Source of the DNA: Thermoprotei archaeon
Lineage (GTDB): Archaea; Thermoproteota; Thermoprotei; Thermofilales; B15-G2
DNA length: 15,919 nt
NCBI GenBank assembly: GCA_003649445.1
Contig: QMRV01000048.1
Location: forward strand, 1 to 15,919
Reading direction: 5' to 3'
The position numbers and the translations under genes are program-made. This document shows, in pieces, positions 7,352-15,092 of this stretch; the stretch's first letter is position 1, and each line of letters opens with the position of its first letter. The notes below the pieces were generated by a model. That model worked only from the letters and a program-made list of their open reading frames with translations. It ran no database searches and was not told where the DNA came from.

Positions 7352-9193
7352 CTATACACCCAGGAAGGCTACTCTCTGTTTAAGGATATAGTTGGAGATC
7401 GATATAGCTGTTATCTGCGCTATAATCAACAGTACACCGAGAGCGGCTGCCACACTTACTGTTCCGACTGCCGCGCTTGCATAGATTACTTGGCTCATAT
7501 AGAATGTTATTGGGCCTTGGGATGGATTAAGGTTACTCAGTGTTATGCTTGTGCTCACTTCGTTCATTGAGTAAACGAAGGAAAGTATTCCTCCGCTAAT
7601 AACGTTTGATACTATGAGCGGGAGAGCTATCGTGAAGAATACTTTAGCTCTACTTGCACCTAAGTTCATTGCCGCCTCCTCGAGAGACTCGTGGACTTGC
7701 TGCAGTCCAGCGAAAACTGTTCTCGCCGAGAAGGGCAGTCTTCTTACGCTATACGAGAATATCAGGAGGAGTCCGGGATTAAAGAATGGGTCGAAGGGTG
7801 TCTGTGAGAAGTATGTAGCGAAGAATAGCAGGTAGCCTACAGCGACGATTATTCCGGGGATAGCTATAGGCAGTGTCGATAAAGTGTCTATGAGATCTCT
7901 TCCAGGGATCTTTTTCCTAGCGACAATATATGCCGCGCTTGTTCCAACTAACAACATTATTGCAGTCGCTATTGACGAGTAAATCAAGCTATTCGTAATG
8001 GCTCTCGCGACCTCTCTGTTAGTCACTAGCGCGGAGATGTACTCGGTAGTGAACTTTGTTGGCAGAACTCCGCTTATAGCCCAGTTAGTGAAAGCCAGTA
8101 TGACTACACCTATTTGAGGGAATGATGCTGATATAGCTAAAGTTGTTAGGAAAATGTATACTGGTATAAGTCCCATGATTCCTAGACGCCTAACTCTAGG
8201 CTTCCATCTTCCACCCTTGCTCAGCATAGCGTAACTGCGGAGACTTACATACTTCTTTATCGCTAAGAAAACTACTATAGCTACCAGCAGCATTATTACT
8301 GCCATAGCATAGGTTGATGCATGAACTTGTTCTATCGATCCTATTCCTCTTCTGAATTCATCGTATATCTGGAAGCTCAATATTTTCTCGTGAAGTCCTC
8401 CCCCGAAAGCTCCACTCAGTCCTATAGGTGCTCCTAAGTCCTCCATACTGAAAATAAATACTAGCGCTGCTCCAGCTGAAATTCCAGGAAGTGCTAGCGG
8501 TAGGGTTATTGTTAGGAATAACTTAAGCCCCCTAGCTCCGAGATTCTCGGCCTGTTCCTCTAACGTAGGATCAATGTTAATAAATGAGGAAAAAGCGTTG
8601 AGGTATACTATTGGATATAGGCTGAGCGTTTGGATAAGTATTAGTGCAGGTAAACCTGTTATCCATATCCTGAAAGGAAGTACATGTAGGACATCACACA
8701 TTAAGTAGTTGAAGAGGCCATCTACCGAGAGCACTTTACCTAAAACAAATGCATTTACGAAAGGCGTCGCAAGCATTGGTATAAGCAGTAGTACTTTGAA
8801 AACATTCTTCCCTGGGAAGTCATATCTAGCCATAATGAAAGCGGCTGTAGTCCCTATTATTCCTGCGAAAATCATAACCATAGTAGAAACGAAGAGAGAG
8901 TTCAGCAGAATTCCGAAATTAGGTCCTCTTCGACCTATTATCAGTATTTTTCCGTAGGGTGTTTTTGCTAGCTCAATCCATCTGAGTTCTGGCGGAATTT
9001 TAATGAAAGTTCCGCTGGATAATAGACTTTGGAAGTAGTGGAGAGAAAGAGAGCCTTTGTAGAAGAAAGCCCTGAGTATCATGAAAGATACTGGTAGTAC
9101 AAGGAATACTCCTAGTATGAGGACAACAATTGAAAGCTGGACTATAGTGAGGCTGTCTAGTTCTCGCTTAAGTTCTCTTAAGGGCTTAAACAT
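7352..9193 (-). CDS. Fused two-domain ABC importer permease, FbpB/ThiP-like
   Basis: A 613-residue integral membrane protein made of two fused permease modules, about 12 helices in all. Each module has the EAA loop that contacts the ATPase: LEEQAENLGARGLKLFLTITLP at about 211-232 and LEEAAMNLGASRAKVFFTIALP at about 504-525. Similar fusions occur in iron(III) (FbpB), thiamine (ThiP) and 2-aminoethylphosphonate permeases. A long external loop after the first helix (about 43-93) may contact the binding protein (inference). The ATG at 9193 is the only sensible start; another ATG 13 bases upstream is out of frame. It is the middle gene of the operon and is separated from the binding protein gene by 90 bases, an unusually wide gap here. 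Confidence 0.92.
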   Translation of the reverse strand: MFKPLRELKRELDSLTIVQLSIVVLILGVFLVLPVSFMILRAFFYKGSLSLHYFQSLLSSGTFIKIPPELRWIELAKTPYGKILIIGRRGPNFGILLNSLFVSTMVMIFAGIIGTTAAFIMARYDFPGKNVFKVLLLIPMLATPFVNAFVLGKVLSVDGLFNYLMCDVLHVLPFRIWITGLPALILIQTLSLYPIVYLNAFSSFINIDPTLEEQAENLGARGLKLFLTITLPLALPGISAGAALVFIFSMEDLGAPIGLSGAFGGGLHEKILSFQIYDEFRRGIGSIEQVHASTYAMAVIMLLVAIVVFLAIKKYVSLRSYAMLSKGGRWKPRVRRLGIMGLIPVYIFLTTLAISASFPQIGVVILAFTNWAISGVLPTKFTTEYISALVTNREVARAITNSLIYSSIATAIMLLVGTSAAYIVARKKIPGRDLIDTLSTLPIAIPGIIVAVGYLLFFATYFSQTPFDPFFNPGLLLIFSYSVRRLPFSARTVFAGLQQVHESLEEAAMNLGASRAKVFFTIALPLIVSNVISGGILSFVYSMNEVSTSITLSNLNPSQGPITFYMSQVIYASAAVGTVSVAAALGVLLIIAQITAISISNYILKQRVAFLGV

Positions 9194-9220
9194 TCTGATA
9201 TCCCATGTAGTAAGTAATGG

Positions 9221-9237
9221 GGAACTAAAAAAGTTTC
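9221..9237 (-). terminator. T-tract with imperfect hairpin between binding protein and permease genes
   Basis: Within the 90-base gap the minus strand reads GAAACT, five T, AGTTCC: a six-base stem with one mismatch and a run of six T. It may cause partial termination or processing, leaving the binding protein message in excess, a common pattern in importer operons. The rest of the gap shows only AT-rich sequence and no clear second promoter. Confidence 0.3.
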
Positions 9238-9283
9238 TTAATACAAATAGAACAAAAGTATTTTCTTTCCTTAAGTAGAACTT

Positions 9284-10759
9284 CTATGACCCTGCTAAAG
9301 CTTTTACTTCGTTTATTACCTTCTCGTATCTCTTTATAGCAGCCTCTCTCCAGACCTCTATGAGCTCGTTTCTGTAGTCTACGTTCTGTATAATCTTCAT
9401 CTCAATGCTCTGAGCAAATTCTTGTGTAAAAGTGACTTTCTTGCCTGTAGCAGGGTCTACGAATTCTAGCTTCGTTGGGTCAGCTAATTCTTCTATTAGC
9501 TGCATAAACTTCTCTTTACTTATTTTACCTTCAAGTCTCGCTTTAGCCAATAAGCGCCAAGCTTCCTGTAGCTTATCATGAGGATCTGTTATGGTTGCAT
9601 AGAAGAACCACCTCATGGCGTTTTCATAGGATAAAGCTAGTTCATCGCTGAAGTTTATTGGTATTTTTCCTAAAGTAGACTCATATGCCTGTTTTAAGTC
9701 AGAGCGCTGCTTTCCTTCAGGAGTCTCGAATACCTTGGAGTTTGCCGGCAGACGGTTTATGTCTTTATCTAACCATACTTTTTGTCCTTCAGCGCTGAGA
9801 ACCCATGCTATAAATGCTTGCGCTGCCTCGGGGTGCTTACTTGTAGTTAAGAGCGCAATGGGGTCTCCGTTTATTATAGTTCCATCAGTCGGTATGATAT
9901 ATCTACAGTTTTCCGGGTTCTGTATTTGCGCGGTGTAGCCATAGAAGTCTATAGTTATTCCCACAGCTATGTCTCCTCTTATTACAGCGTCTCTCACTAG
10001 ACCAGATTCTCCGTAAACTCTAGCGTTAGCGCCCATTAACGTTATTATAATCCAGCCTTTTCTCCATCCATAGATCTGGAGTATTATTTCATACATTCTT
10101 GTATTGCTTGTGCTTCTTGTAGGACAGGCTACACCTACACTTGGCACAGGTAGTGTTGATGCGAATGTTTCGTTAGCTAAGTCGATCCACCTTGAAGGCA
10201 TAGGGAGATTTAGCTTCTTGAGCACTTGAGTGTTTATAGTGAAGCCGAAAGATGATATAGCTGCAGCAACCCAAATGATTCTGCCCTCCTTGTCTTTTCT
10301 TACTAGAGGAGCTCCGTTTATTTCTTCAGGAATCTCCTTTAATATTTCCTCTATTAATGGACTATCAATAGGCTTAAGAAGACCCTCTCTGGCAAGAAAA
10401 TCGAAAAGAGTAGGACCCCCTCCCCATGCAACGTCTATTTCTTTTCCTGGTTTCTTGGCGCTCGCCTCAATTATATCGACCCATTGGCCTGGATCTATTG
10501 AAAGCCAGACTATGTCCACTATATTGTACTCCTTTGCGAGTTCACTTTGTAGAAACATTTCCTCTGCTTTATCTAATATGTCGTATCCATGACGAGTAAT
10601 AACTCTCAGAACTATTTCCTCTTTAGGCTGTTCTTCTTCCGGTCCCGGCCCTGGCTGTGGCTTTAATACAAAAAAGTAGGCGACAATAGCTATGATAATT
10701 ACGGCTATTGCAAGAATAGCTAGTACTTTCATCGAAATACTTCCACGAGACCTCATCAT
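9284..10759 (-). CDS. ABC importer substrate-binding protein, N-terminally anchored, AfuA/FbpA-like
   Basis: A 491-residue extracellular binding protein that should capture the solute and hand it to the permease encoded downstream. Residues 1-31 are a basic start plus a strong hydrophobic helix, followed by a Pro/Gly/Glu linker (about 33-47) and a two-lobed binding domain (about 48-400) with typical phrases such as IDVAWGGGPTLFDFLAREGLLKPI, TIINGDPIALLT and HPEAAQAFIAWVLSAEGQKVWL. This resembles the iron(III)/AfuA group, but the ligand is unknown. No lipobox cysteine is present. The sequence SRG before the hydrophobic stretch could be a class III (pilin-like) cleavage site; a plain N-terminal anchor is the alternative. 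About 100 extra C-terminal residues are helical and charged. Two ATG codons lie in tandem at the start; either may be used. Confidence 0.87.
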   Translation of the reverse strand: MMRSRGSISMKVLAILAIAVIIIAIVAYFFVLKPQPGPGPEEEQPKEEIVLRVITRHGYDILDKAEEMFLQSELAKEYNIVDIVWLSIDPGQWVDIIEASAKKPGKEIDVAWGGGPTLFDFLAREGLLKPIDSPLIEEILKEIPEEINGAPLVRKDKEGRIIWVAAAISSFGFTINTQVLKKLNLPMPSRWIDLANETFASTLPVPSVGVACPTRSTSNTRMYEIILQIYGWRKGWIIITLMGANARVYGESGLVRDAVIRGDIAVGITIDFYGYTAQIQNPENCRYIIPTDGTIINGDPIALLTTSKHPEAAQAFIAWVLSAEGQKVWLDKDINRLPANSKVFETPEGKQRSDLKQAYESTLGKIPINFSDELALSYENAMRWFFYATITDPHDKLQEAWRLLAKARLEGKISKEKFMQLIEELADPTKLEFVDPATGKKVTFTQEFAQSIEMKIIQNVDYRNELIEVWREAAIKRYEKVINEVKALAGS

Positions 10760-10780
10760 TGTATTCTATCGCATCTCTAT

Positions 10781-10792
10781 GTATTTATTTTT
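10781..10792 (-). promoter_or_regulatory. TATA-like box of the ABC importer operon
   Basis: AAAAATAAATAC on the minus strand lies 22-33 bases before the ATG at 10759. It shares the 133-base region 10760-10892 with the opposite promoter of the surface protein gene. Confidence 0.45.
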
Positions 10793-10857
10793 ATCTTTCA
10801 ATAGTTTTTGTATTTCAAGACTTTATAGTAACTAAGCGCGATTTTTGACAATAAACC

Positions 10858-10865
10858 TTATATAG
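10858..10865 (+). promoter_or_regulatory. TATA box of the stalked surface protein gene
   Basis: TTATATAG lies 28-35 bases before the ATG at 10893. GGAGA at 10886-10890, two bases before the ATG, may act as a ribosome site. Confidence 0.5.
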
Positions 10866-10892
10866 CTTCTTAAAATCTAACACTCGGAGACC

Positions 10893-11972
10893 ATGAATAG
10901 AAAAATATGTATACTGGTTTTAGCAGTACTAGCAATAACTCTTGGTCTATCAACTGCTTCCGCTAAGCCTATTGTAGCTGTATTTGCTAAAGGTATGCTT
11001 AAACCTGATCTACAGCTCCAGTGGCTCATGGGCAATATCACTAATGTTGAATGGAAACTGTTTTCAGAAACAATCACCTATGAAGACATTAAAGACTCGA
11101 AAATGCTCATAGTGGTCCTAGTAGACGTCGATGCTAACTTTACTCAAGAGGAAATAGACGCTATCGTAAAGTGGTTTAATGACGGTGGCAAAACACTATG
11201 GCTCTGCGGAGACAGCGACTACAAGGGAGGAGACTTCAAGAGAATACCTGCGATGAACACTATTGCAGAAGCTGTTGGAACAGTGCTGAGAAATGAGCAT
11301 ACTGAAGCAGTAGACAGAGGCTCCAACTGCGGTGCACCATATAGAGTAGCTGCGCTAATCAGGCCAGACGATCCATTTGCAGTAGTAGCTTCAGGAATAA
11401 CTAAGCCAGTACTGTTCCACGGACCAGGAATAATTGTAGCCTATAAAGATGGTAAATGGTATGCCTTAGAAAAAGAAGTACCGGAAAACGTCTATTGTAT
11501 TGCCTGGACAAGCGACCAAGGCGCAATACAAGAGTCTGTTAAACCGCTGCCAGAAGTACACGACATAGGCTATGAAGGCAAACTAGTAATAATGGCCGCC
11601 GAAGTCTTCCCAGACAAAAAGAACATAGTACTATACTCCGCTGAAGCACCATTCGACCACTACCGCGGAATGTGGACATCAACATACCATGACGTAGAAC
11701 TAGACGGCCCACAGTTTGTAGTGAACATTATTCAGCTAGGCGCATACCCAGATACATTCTGGACATACTACTCTAAACTCACAGCAGCAAACAAACAGAT
11801 CGCCCAGCTAGAGTCACAAGTAGCCCAGCTAAAGTCTCAGGTATCACAGCTAGAATCGCAAGTAGCTAGCCTACAGAGCCAGCTCACAACATACCTCATC
11901 GGAGGCCTCGTAGTAGGACTAATTATAGGCATTGCAATAGGATTCGTAGTAGGAAAGAAGAAGAAAAGCTAA
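10893..11972 (+). CDS. Secreted surface protein with glutamine-amidotransferase-like domain, coiled-coil stalk and C-terminal anchor
   Basis: A 359-residue protein. Residues 1-24 form a Sec signal peptide with a TASA cleavage site before K25. Residues about 26-285 form one domain; DSKMLIVVLVDVD...FTQEEIDAIVKWFNDGGKTLWLCGDSDY resembles the ThuA/DUF4350/GIFT class of amidotransferase-like folds. I see no clear Cys-His-Glu triad, so binding or structure is more likely than catalysis. Residues about 296-333 are a regular heptad coiled coil (repeats of QLESQVA), then a membrane helix at about 335-354 and a KKKKS tail. The protein should stand on a stalk outside the cell. It is transcribed divergently from the importer's binding protein, which suggests co-regulation or a role at the same surface complex. 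The function is unknown. Confidence 0.82.
   Translation: MNRKICILVLAVLAITLGLSTASAKPIVAVFAKGMLKPDLQLQWLMGNITNVEWKLFSETITYEDIKDSKMLIVVLVDVDANFTQEEIDAIVKWFNDGGKTLWLCGDSDYKGGDFKRIPAMNTIAEAVGTVLRNEHTEAVDRGSNCGAPYRVAALIRPDDPFAVVASGITKPVLFHGPGIIVAYKDGKWYALEKEVPENVYCIAWTSDQGAIQESVKPLPEVHDIGYEGKLVIMAAEVFPDKKNIVLYSAEAPFDHYRGMWTSTYHDVELDGPQFVVNIIQLGAYPDTFWTYYSKLTAANKQIAQLESQVAQLKSQVSQLESQVASLQSQLTTYLIGGLVVGLIIGIAIGFVVGKKKKS
11798..11885 (+). repeat. Degenerate tandem heptad repeat encoding the coiled-coil stalk
   Basis: About four units of 21 bases such as GCCCAGCTAGAGTCACAAGT, each encoding a variant of AQLESQV. The units differ mainly at third positions, so the protein repeat is kept while the DNA has diverged. 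Confidence 0.7.
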
Positions 11973-11973
11973 A

Positions 11974-12000
11974 TTTTCATAAAATATTTTTTACTTATTT
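11974..12000 (+). terminator. T-rich terminator after the surface protein gene
   Basis: Runs of T begin directly after the stop, including six T at 11987-11992, with no stable hairpin. This is the usual archaeal intrinsic terminator form. Confidence 0.5.
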
Positions 12001-12020
12001 GATATTTTAATAAATTCTAT

Positions 12021-12094
12021 AAGCTAGTTCAGCTTACTCTTCTTAAAACTCTCAAACTTATAGCAGAAAATAAACTAGTTTAACAAGTTTAAAC
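12021..12094. repeat. Cluster of short palindromes upstream of the zinc-ribbon gene
   Basis: The 199-base gap 11973-12171 holds AAGCT-N5-AGCTT (12021-12035), AAACTAGTTT (12072-12081) and GTTTAAAC (12087-12094), all perfect. They lie 40-110 bases before the likely promoter. They may be binding sites, though short palindromes are common in AT-rich DNA. A ten-base direct repeat, TTATAGCAGA, occurs at 12058 and again at 12160. Confidence 0.3.
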
Positions 12095-12132
12095 AGAAGC
12101 CCTTTTGCACTTAAAGATGTTTCACTCACTAA

Positions 12133-12140
12133 AAATATAA
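12133..12140 (+). promoter_or_regulatory. TATA-like box of the zinc-ribbon gene
   Basis: AAATATAA lies 32-39 bases before the ATG at 12172, which would give a leader of roughly ten bases. An AGGAG at 12153-12157 is too far upstream to be a good ribosome site. Confidence 0.4.
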
Positions 12141-12171
12141 ATCTTTAGCAATAGGAGTTTTATAGCAGATT

Positions 12172-13122
12172 ATGGGTCAAAATACTTCAACTGAAACTAA
12201 ATTAACTCAAGAAAACATAAAGTATGTAATCTATTCTCTATTATCTAAAGACATTAAAATACTAAAACCAGTGGTGTCGATCAAAGAAATATACTACCCC
12301 GAACTAGGCGAATACTTCTCAGTAATAGATTTACTAGAAAATCTGGCTTCTGAAGGCTATGTCAGGAAAGTTAGATTTGAAAAAGTAATACTCTGTCCCA
12401 ACTGCAACTCACACTTAGTGTTATCAAGATATTACTGTCCCAGCTGCGGGTCTTTCGACGTAGAAAGAATTAAGCTTATAATGCACACTCCATGCGGGCA
12501 TATAGACATATTATCAGCATTTAAAGAAAAATGCCCTACCTGTGGTGAACCAATAAAAAGTGAAGATTTAGAGCTTCTAGGAGAAATAATGGAGTGTAAC
12601 TCATGTAAAGCCAGATTCGATGAACCTACAGTAAAGCACTATTGTCTAAACTGCGGAATAGAATTTACTCATAGAGAAGCAGTCTACGAAAAAATATTCG
12701 AGTATGAGATAGTAGAAGAGAAGTTTAGAGAACTAGAAGAGACACTCATAATGGACATAGTCAAGACCTTCTTCGAAGAAAGAGAATTTAAAGTATCAAG
12801 TAATGCTGTAGCACGAGGCGCTAGTGGACTTAATCATGTCTTCTCATTTCTTGCAATTAAAGACAATACCGGACTTTACATTGACGTTAAATTAGCAGAT
12901 GGCGAGAGCTCAGATGTATATGTTAGGACATACGCCAAGTACATAGACATAAGAGACGTCAATACAATAAAAGACGTTCTTCTGGTGCTAAAAGGACGAG
13001 GTGTTAAAGAAAATTATGAATCTGGCTTTATGTGCATAACTTTCAGTAGCATAGAAGAACTAAAGGAGAAATTGTCTAGAGTCTACGGCTCTTTAATGGA
13101 GACTCCTAAAGAAACAGAGTAA
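12172..13122 (+). CDS. TackOD1-like multi-zinc-ribbon protein with possible degenerate nuclease-fold C terminus
   Basis: A 316-residue cytoplasmic protein. Residues about 14-72 look like a helical, possibly winged-helix region. Residues about 73-165 carry five CxxC-type knuckles or part-knuckles: C75/C78, C89/C92, C108 with H110, C121/C124, C142/C145 and C158/C161, enough for two to three zinc sites. This arrangement fits my recollection of the TackOD1 (thaumarchaeal output domain 1) family, proposed to act in signalling or transcription. Residues about 190-305 are a separate domain; GLNHVFSFLA...GLYIDVKL (D238-V-K240) recalls the core of restriction-endonuclease-like folds, but an upstream acidic residue is not obvious, so activity is doubtful. 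It converges on the secretion locus with 58 bases between. The actual role is unknown. Confidence 0.78.
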   Translation: MGQNTSTETKLTQENIKYVIYSLLSKDIKILKPVVSIKEIYYPELGEYFSVIDLLENLASEGYVRKVRFEKVILCPNCNSHLVLSRYYCPSCGSFDVERIKLIMHTPCGHIDILSAFKEKCPTCGEPIKSEDLELLGEIMECNSCKARFDEPTVKHYCLNCGIEFTHREAVYEKIFEYEIVEEKFRELEETLIMDIVKTFFEEREFKVSSNAVARGASGLNHVFSFLAIKDNTGLYIDVKLADGESSDVYVRTYAKYIDIRDVNTIKDVLLVLKGRGVKENYESGFMCITFSSIEELKEKLSRVYGSLMETPKETE

Positions 13123-13177
13123 CTAAAACTCCTTGTACTGTAGAGCATTTTCGCTTTCAGAAACATTGGTAAATAGA

Positions 13178-13195
13178 TCTCTAGGAGGGTAGAGA
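13178..13195 (-). terminator. Hairpin at the end of the second T2SF gene
   Basis: TCTCTA (13178-13183) and TAGAGA (13190-13195) form a perfect six-base stem with a six-base loop that covers the stop codon at 13181-13183. No strong T run follows, so it may be a 3'-end stabiliser rather than a terminator. Confidence 0.3.
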
Positions 13196-14119
13196 CCCTT
13201 TAATTATTGACTCAAAGTATCCTCTCATAGCCAGACTTATTATGCTGAAAAAGAAAGCTACTGCTATGAGCATTATTATTACATGCTTTACTCCTTTAAT
13301 CGCAGATCCGTCAACTATTTTTCCTGCAATAATTCCTCCCATTATTGACTGAACAAGCGAGCTTAAGAAAAACAGTCCCTCGTAAACTCTCTCATCAAGT
13401 GTTCCGAAAATAAATGTTCCTCCGACAACTTTTCCTATTTCGGCGGTTGGTCTTATAAACGACTCCATTATTACCACTGCGATAAAGCTGAAGAGAAAAA
13501 CACTCATGTATATTATCCAGACATAGTGTTTTAGTCTACCTCTTTTACTGTGTTCGTAGTCTCTTATCATAGAATATATTCTTGCTGCAGAGTCTAGTAC
13601 TTCTGTCATTCGTCCTCCGCTACGGTAGGCTTCTACTAGAGTTACATACGCTCTTTGAACAGCCGTAGTTGGAATTCTTTTAGCAAGACTTTCTGCAGCT
13701 TCTTCAAAGTCTGCTCTTAACTTATATCTTACAATAATTCTGTTTACTTCTTTTCCTAAAGCTGTGTCTTTTTCTCTCCTAGCATATTCTTCTAGTGCTT
13801 CGGGTAGGCTTACTCCAGCTCTAGTGCTTTCAGCGAGTTCTTTGAAAAAATCGGGAAGTTTGTCTTCGATATTTTTTACATATCTGTCTTCGAGGTAATT
13901 TATTAGAGCTACTGGTATACATATTATTATTAACCCGAAGACAATTGATGTATTAAAGACGAGATCATAGGGCAAGGGTATTCCTATTGATGTAATTACT
14001 ATACATTCATCGATAGTTTTAACTCCCGTAATTAAGGGAAAGAACATGATAAATATGCCTATTACACACGAAGAAGTGTAAACTAGGTACCTTACTTCTT
14101 TTGGTACTAGTATACTCAC
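13181..14119 (-). CDS. Type IV pilus/secretion platform protein, T2SF family, resembling the C-terminal half of FlaJ
   Basis: A 312-residue membrane protein with about five helices (near 10-30, 56-76, 198-220, 247-267 and 278-298). The T2SF cytoplasmic domain lies at about 86-195 (LPDFFKELAESTRAGVSLPEALEEYA...AYVTLVEAYRSGGRMTEVLD). The C-terminal phrase GGIIAGKIVDGSAIKGVKHVII matches the end of archaeal FlaJ-type platform proteins, which hold the ATPase at the membrane during filament assembly. FlaJ normally joins two such domains in one chain of roughly double length; here the first half is the separate gene upstream. The start is GTG at 14119. A TATA-like box at 14147-14154 suggests its own promoter in the 99-base gap. 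The filament or cargo is unknown. Confidence 0.87.
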   Translation of the reverse strand: MSILVPKEVRYLVYTSSCVIGIFIMFFPLITGVKTIDECIVITSIGIPLPYDLVFNTSIVFGLIIICIPVALINYLEDRYVKNIEDKLPDFFKELAESTRAGVSLPEALEEYARREKDTALGKEVNRIIVRYKLRADFEEAAESLAKRIPTTAVQRAYVTLVEAYRSGGRMTEVLDSAARIYSMIRDYEHSKRGRLKHYVWIIYMSVFLFSFIAVVIMESFIRPTAEIGKVVGGTFIFGTLDERVYEGLFFLSSLVQSIMGGIIAGKIVDGSAIKGVKHVIIMLIAVAFFFSIISLAMRGYFESIIKGSLPS

Positions 14120-14146
14120 GAGTTATTTATACGAGTGAGATTAAAA

Positions 14147-14154
14147 CTTTTAAG
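14147..14154 (-). promoter_or_regulatory. TATA-like box of the second T2SF gene
   Basis: CTTAAAAG on the minus strand lies 28-35 bases before the GTG at 14119, inside the gap between the two T2SF genes. Another AT-rich run at 14123-14131 is too close to the start to be the TATA box. Confidence 0.33.
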
Positions 14155-14218
14155 TGCATCGAGTATAGGAAAATATTCTAGTATTTATTAGTTTTCAAGT
14201 AAATTTTTGGTTTATAGG

Positions 14219-15088
14219 TTACGCTTGAGAAATAGTGCTGTCGTAGAGGAGGTACATTATCAGCGATGCAGATGGCATATAGATTAGTATTACTGCGACA
14301 GTAAGTACTATAGGATCTAGCCCAAATACGCCTCCTCCTATCATTGACATGAGAACGAATAAGAGAATAAATATTACAGGTGCAGCTACCATTGCTGCAA
14401 TATATATTTCGGAGAGAAAACTAAGAGTGTCTACCAGCGTCTCAAGTTTTGTTTCTTTTTCTCTAATCATAGTTGATGTGAGGTAGTTTAAGTAGCTTCT
14501 TAAATCGCCACTAGTCAATGCTGTCTCTTTTAAACCTGTGAGAATTCTAGCGAAAATGGAAGATGGAGACCTGTCAGCAGCTATTGTTAGTGCTGTAGGC
14601 AGATCGTATCCGAGAACCTTAACGCTTTTCACAATTCCCTCAAACTCATTTTTAATTTCCTTCTCAGGCTCTACTTCAGCTACTCTCTCTATGATATGCT
14701 CTAAGGACGCTCCTCCTGCCGCTAGAACAGTCATGTAGCTGACTGTGTATAGGAGATTTCTTTCAATTCGTCTTCTTCTCTCTGATACACGGTAGAGAGG
14801 ATAAGCTATCATTGCCATTAGGCACGAGAGTGAGAGAACTAGTGAGAGCATTATGCCTAGTAGAATTGAGAGAAGTAGAGGAGCTTTAAGGAAAATTACG
14901 TGTAGTACTATTAATACAGCAAGAGAAACTGCTAGAACTATGAAAGGTAAAGAGAATGCAAGCCCTATGTATGCTTTATAGTGCATTTTAATACGAGCCT
15001 TTATACAGAGATCTATGAATGACCTTAGTTTCTCTTCGTGTTCTTCTAAAAATGTTTTATAGAATCTATACCCATATCCTTCTAACAT
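14219..15088 (-). CDS. Type IV pilus/secretion platform protein, T2SF family, resembling the N-terminal half of FlaJ
   Basis: A 289-residue membrane protein. A cytoplasmic N-terminal segment (1-36) is followed by two helices (about 38-64 and 70-98), a basic stretch RRRR at 104-107, the T2SF domain at about 110-225 (NLLYTVSYMTVLAAGGASLEHII...GLKETALTSGDLRSYL) and two more helices (about 225-250 and 257-282). This is the layout of the first half of FlaJ/TadB-type platform proteins. It should pair with the second T2SF protein and with the ATPase to form the inner-membrane motor. The ATG at 15088 lies four bases after the ATPase stop, so the two are translated from one message. Partner and filament are not identifiable from this sequence. 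Confidence 0.87.
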   Translation of the reverse strand: MLEGYGYRFYKTFLEEHEEKLRSFIDLCIKARIKMHYKAYIGLAFSLPFIVLAVSLAVLIVLHVIFLKAPLLLSILLGIMLSLVLSLSCLMAMIAYPLYRVSERRRRIERNLLYTVSYMTVLAAGGASLEHIIERVAEVEPEKEIKNEFEGIVKSVKVLGYDLPTALTIAADRSPSSIFARILTGLKETALTSGDLRSYLNYLTSTMIREKETKLETLVDTLSFLSEIYIAAMVAAPVIFILLFVLMSMIGGGVFGLDPIVLTVAVILIYMPSASLIMYLLYDSTISQA

Positions 15089-15092
15089 TGTA

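Noticed and set aside
10230..10592. Plus-strand open frame of 120 codons opposite the binding protein gene.
   Set aside because: It is an antisense shadow without start signals, motifs or homology that I recognise.
10630..10665. Local GC-rich repeat-like stretch (CCGGTCCCGGCCCTGG).
   Set aside because: It encodes the Pro/Gly linker of the binding protein, so it is not a separate element.
14166..14184. AAATA-N6-TATTT inverted repeat between the two T2SF genes.
   Set aside because: The arms are only five A/T bases, which is expected by chance in this composition.
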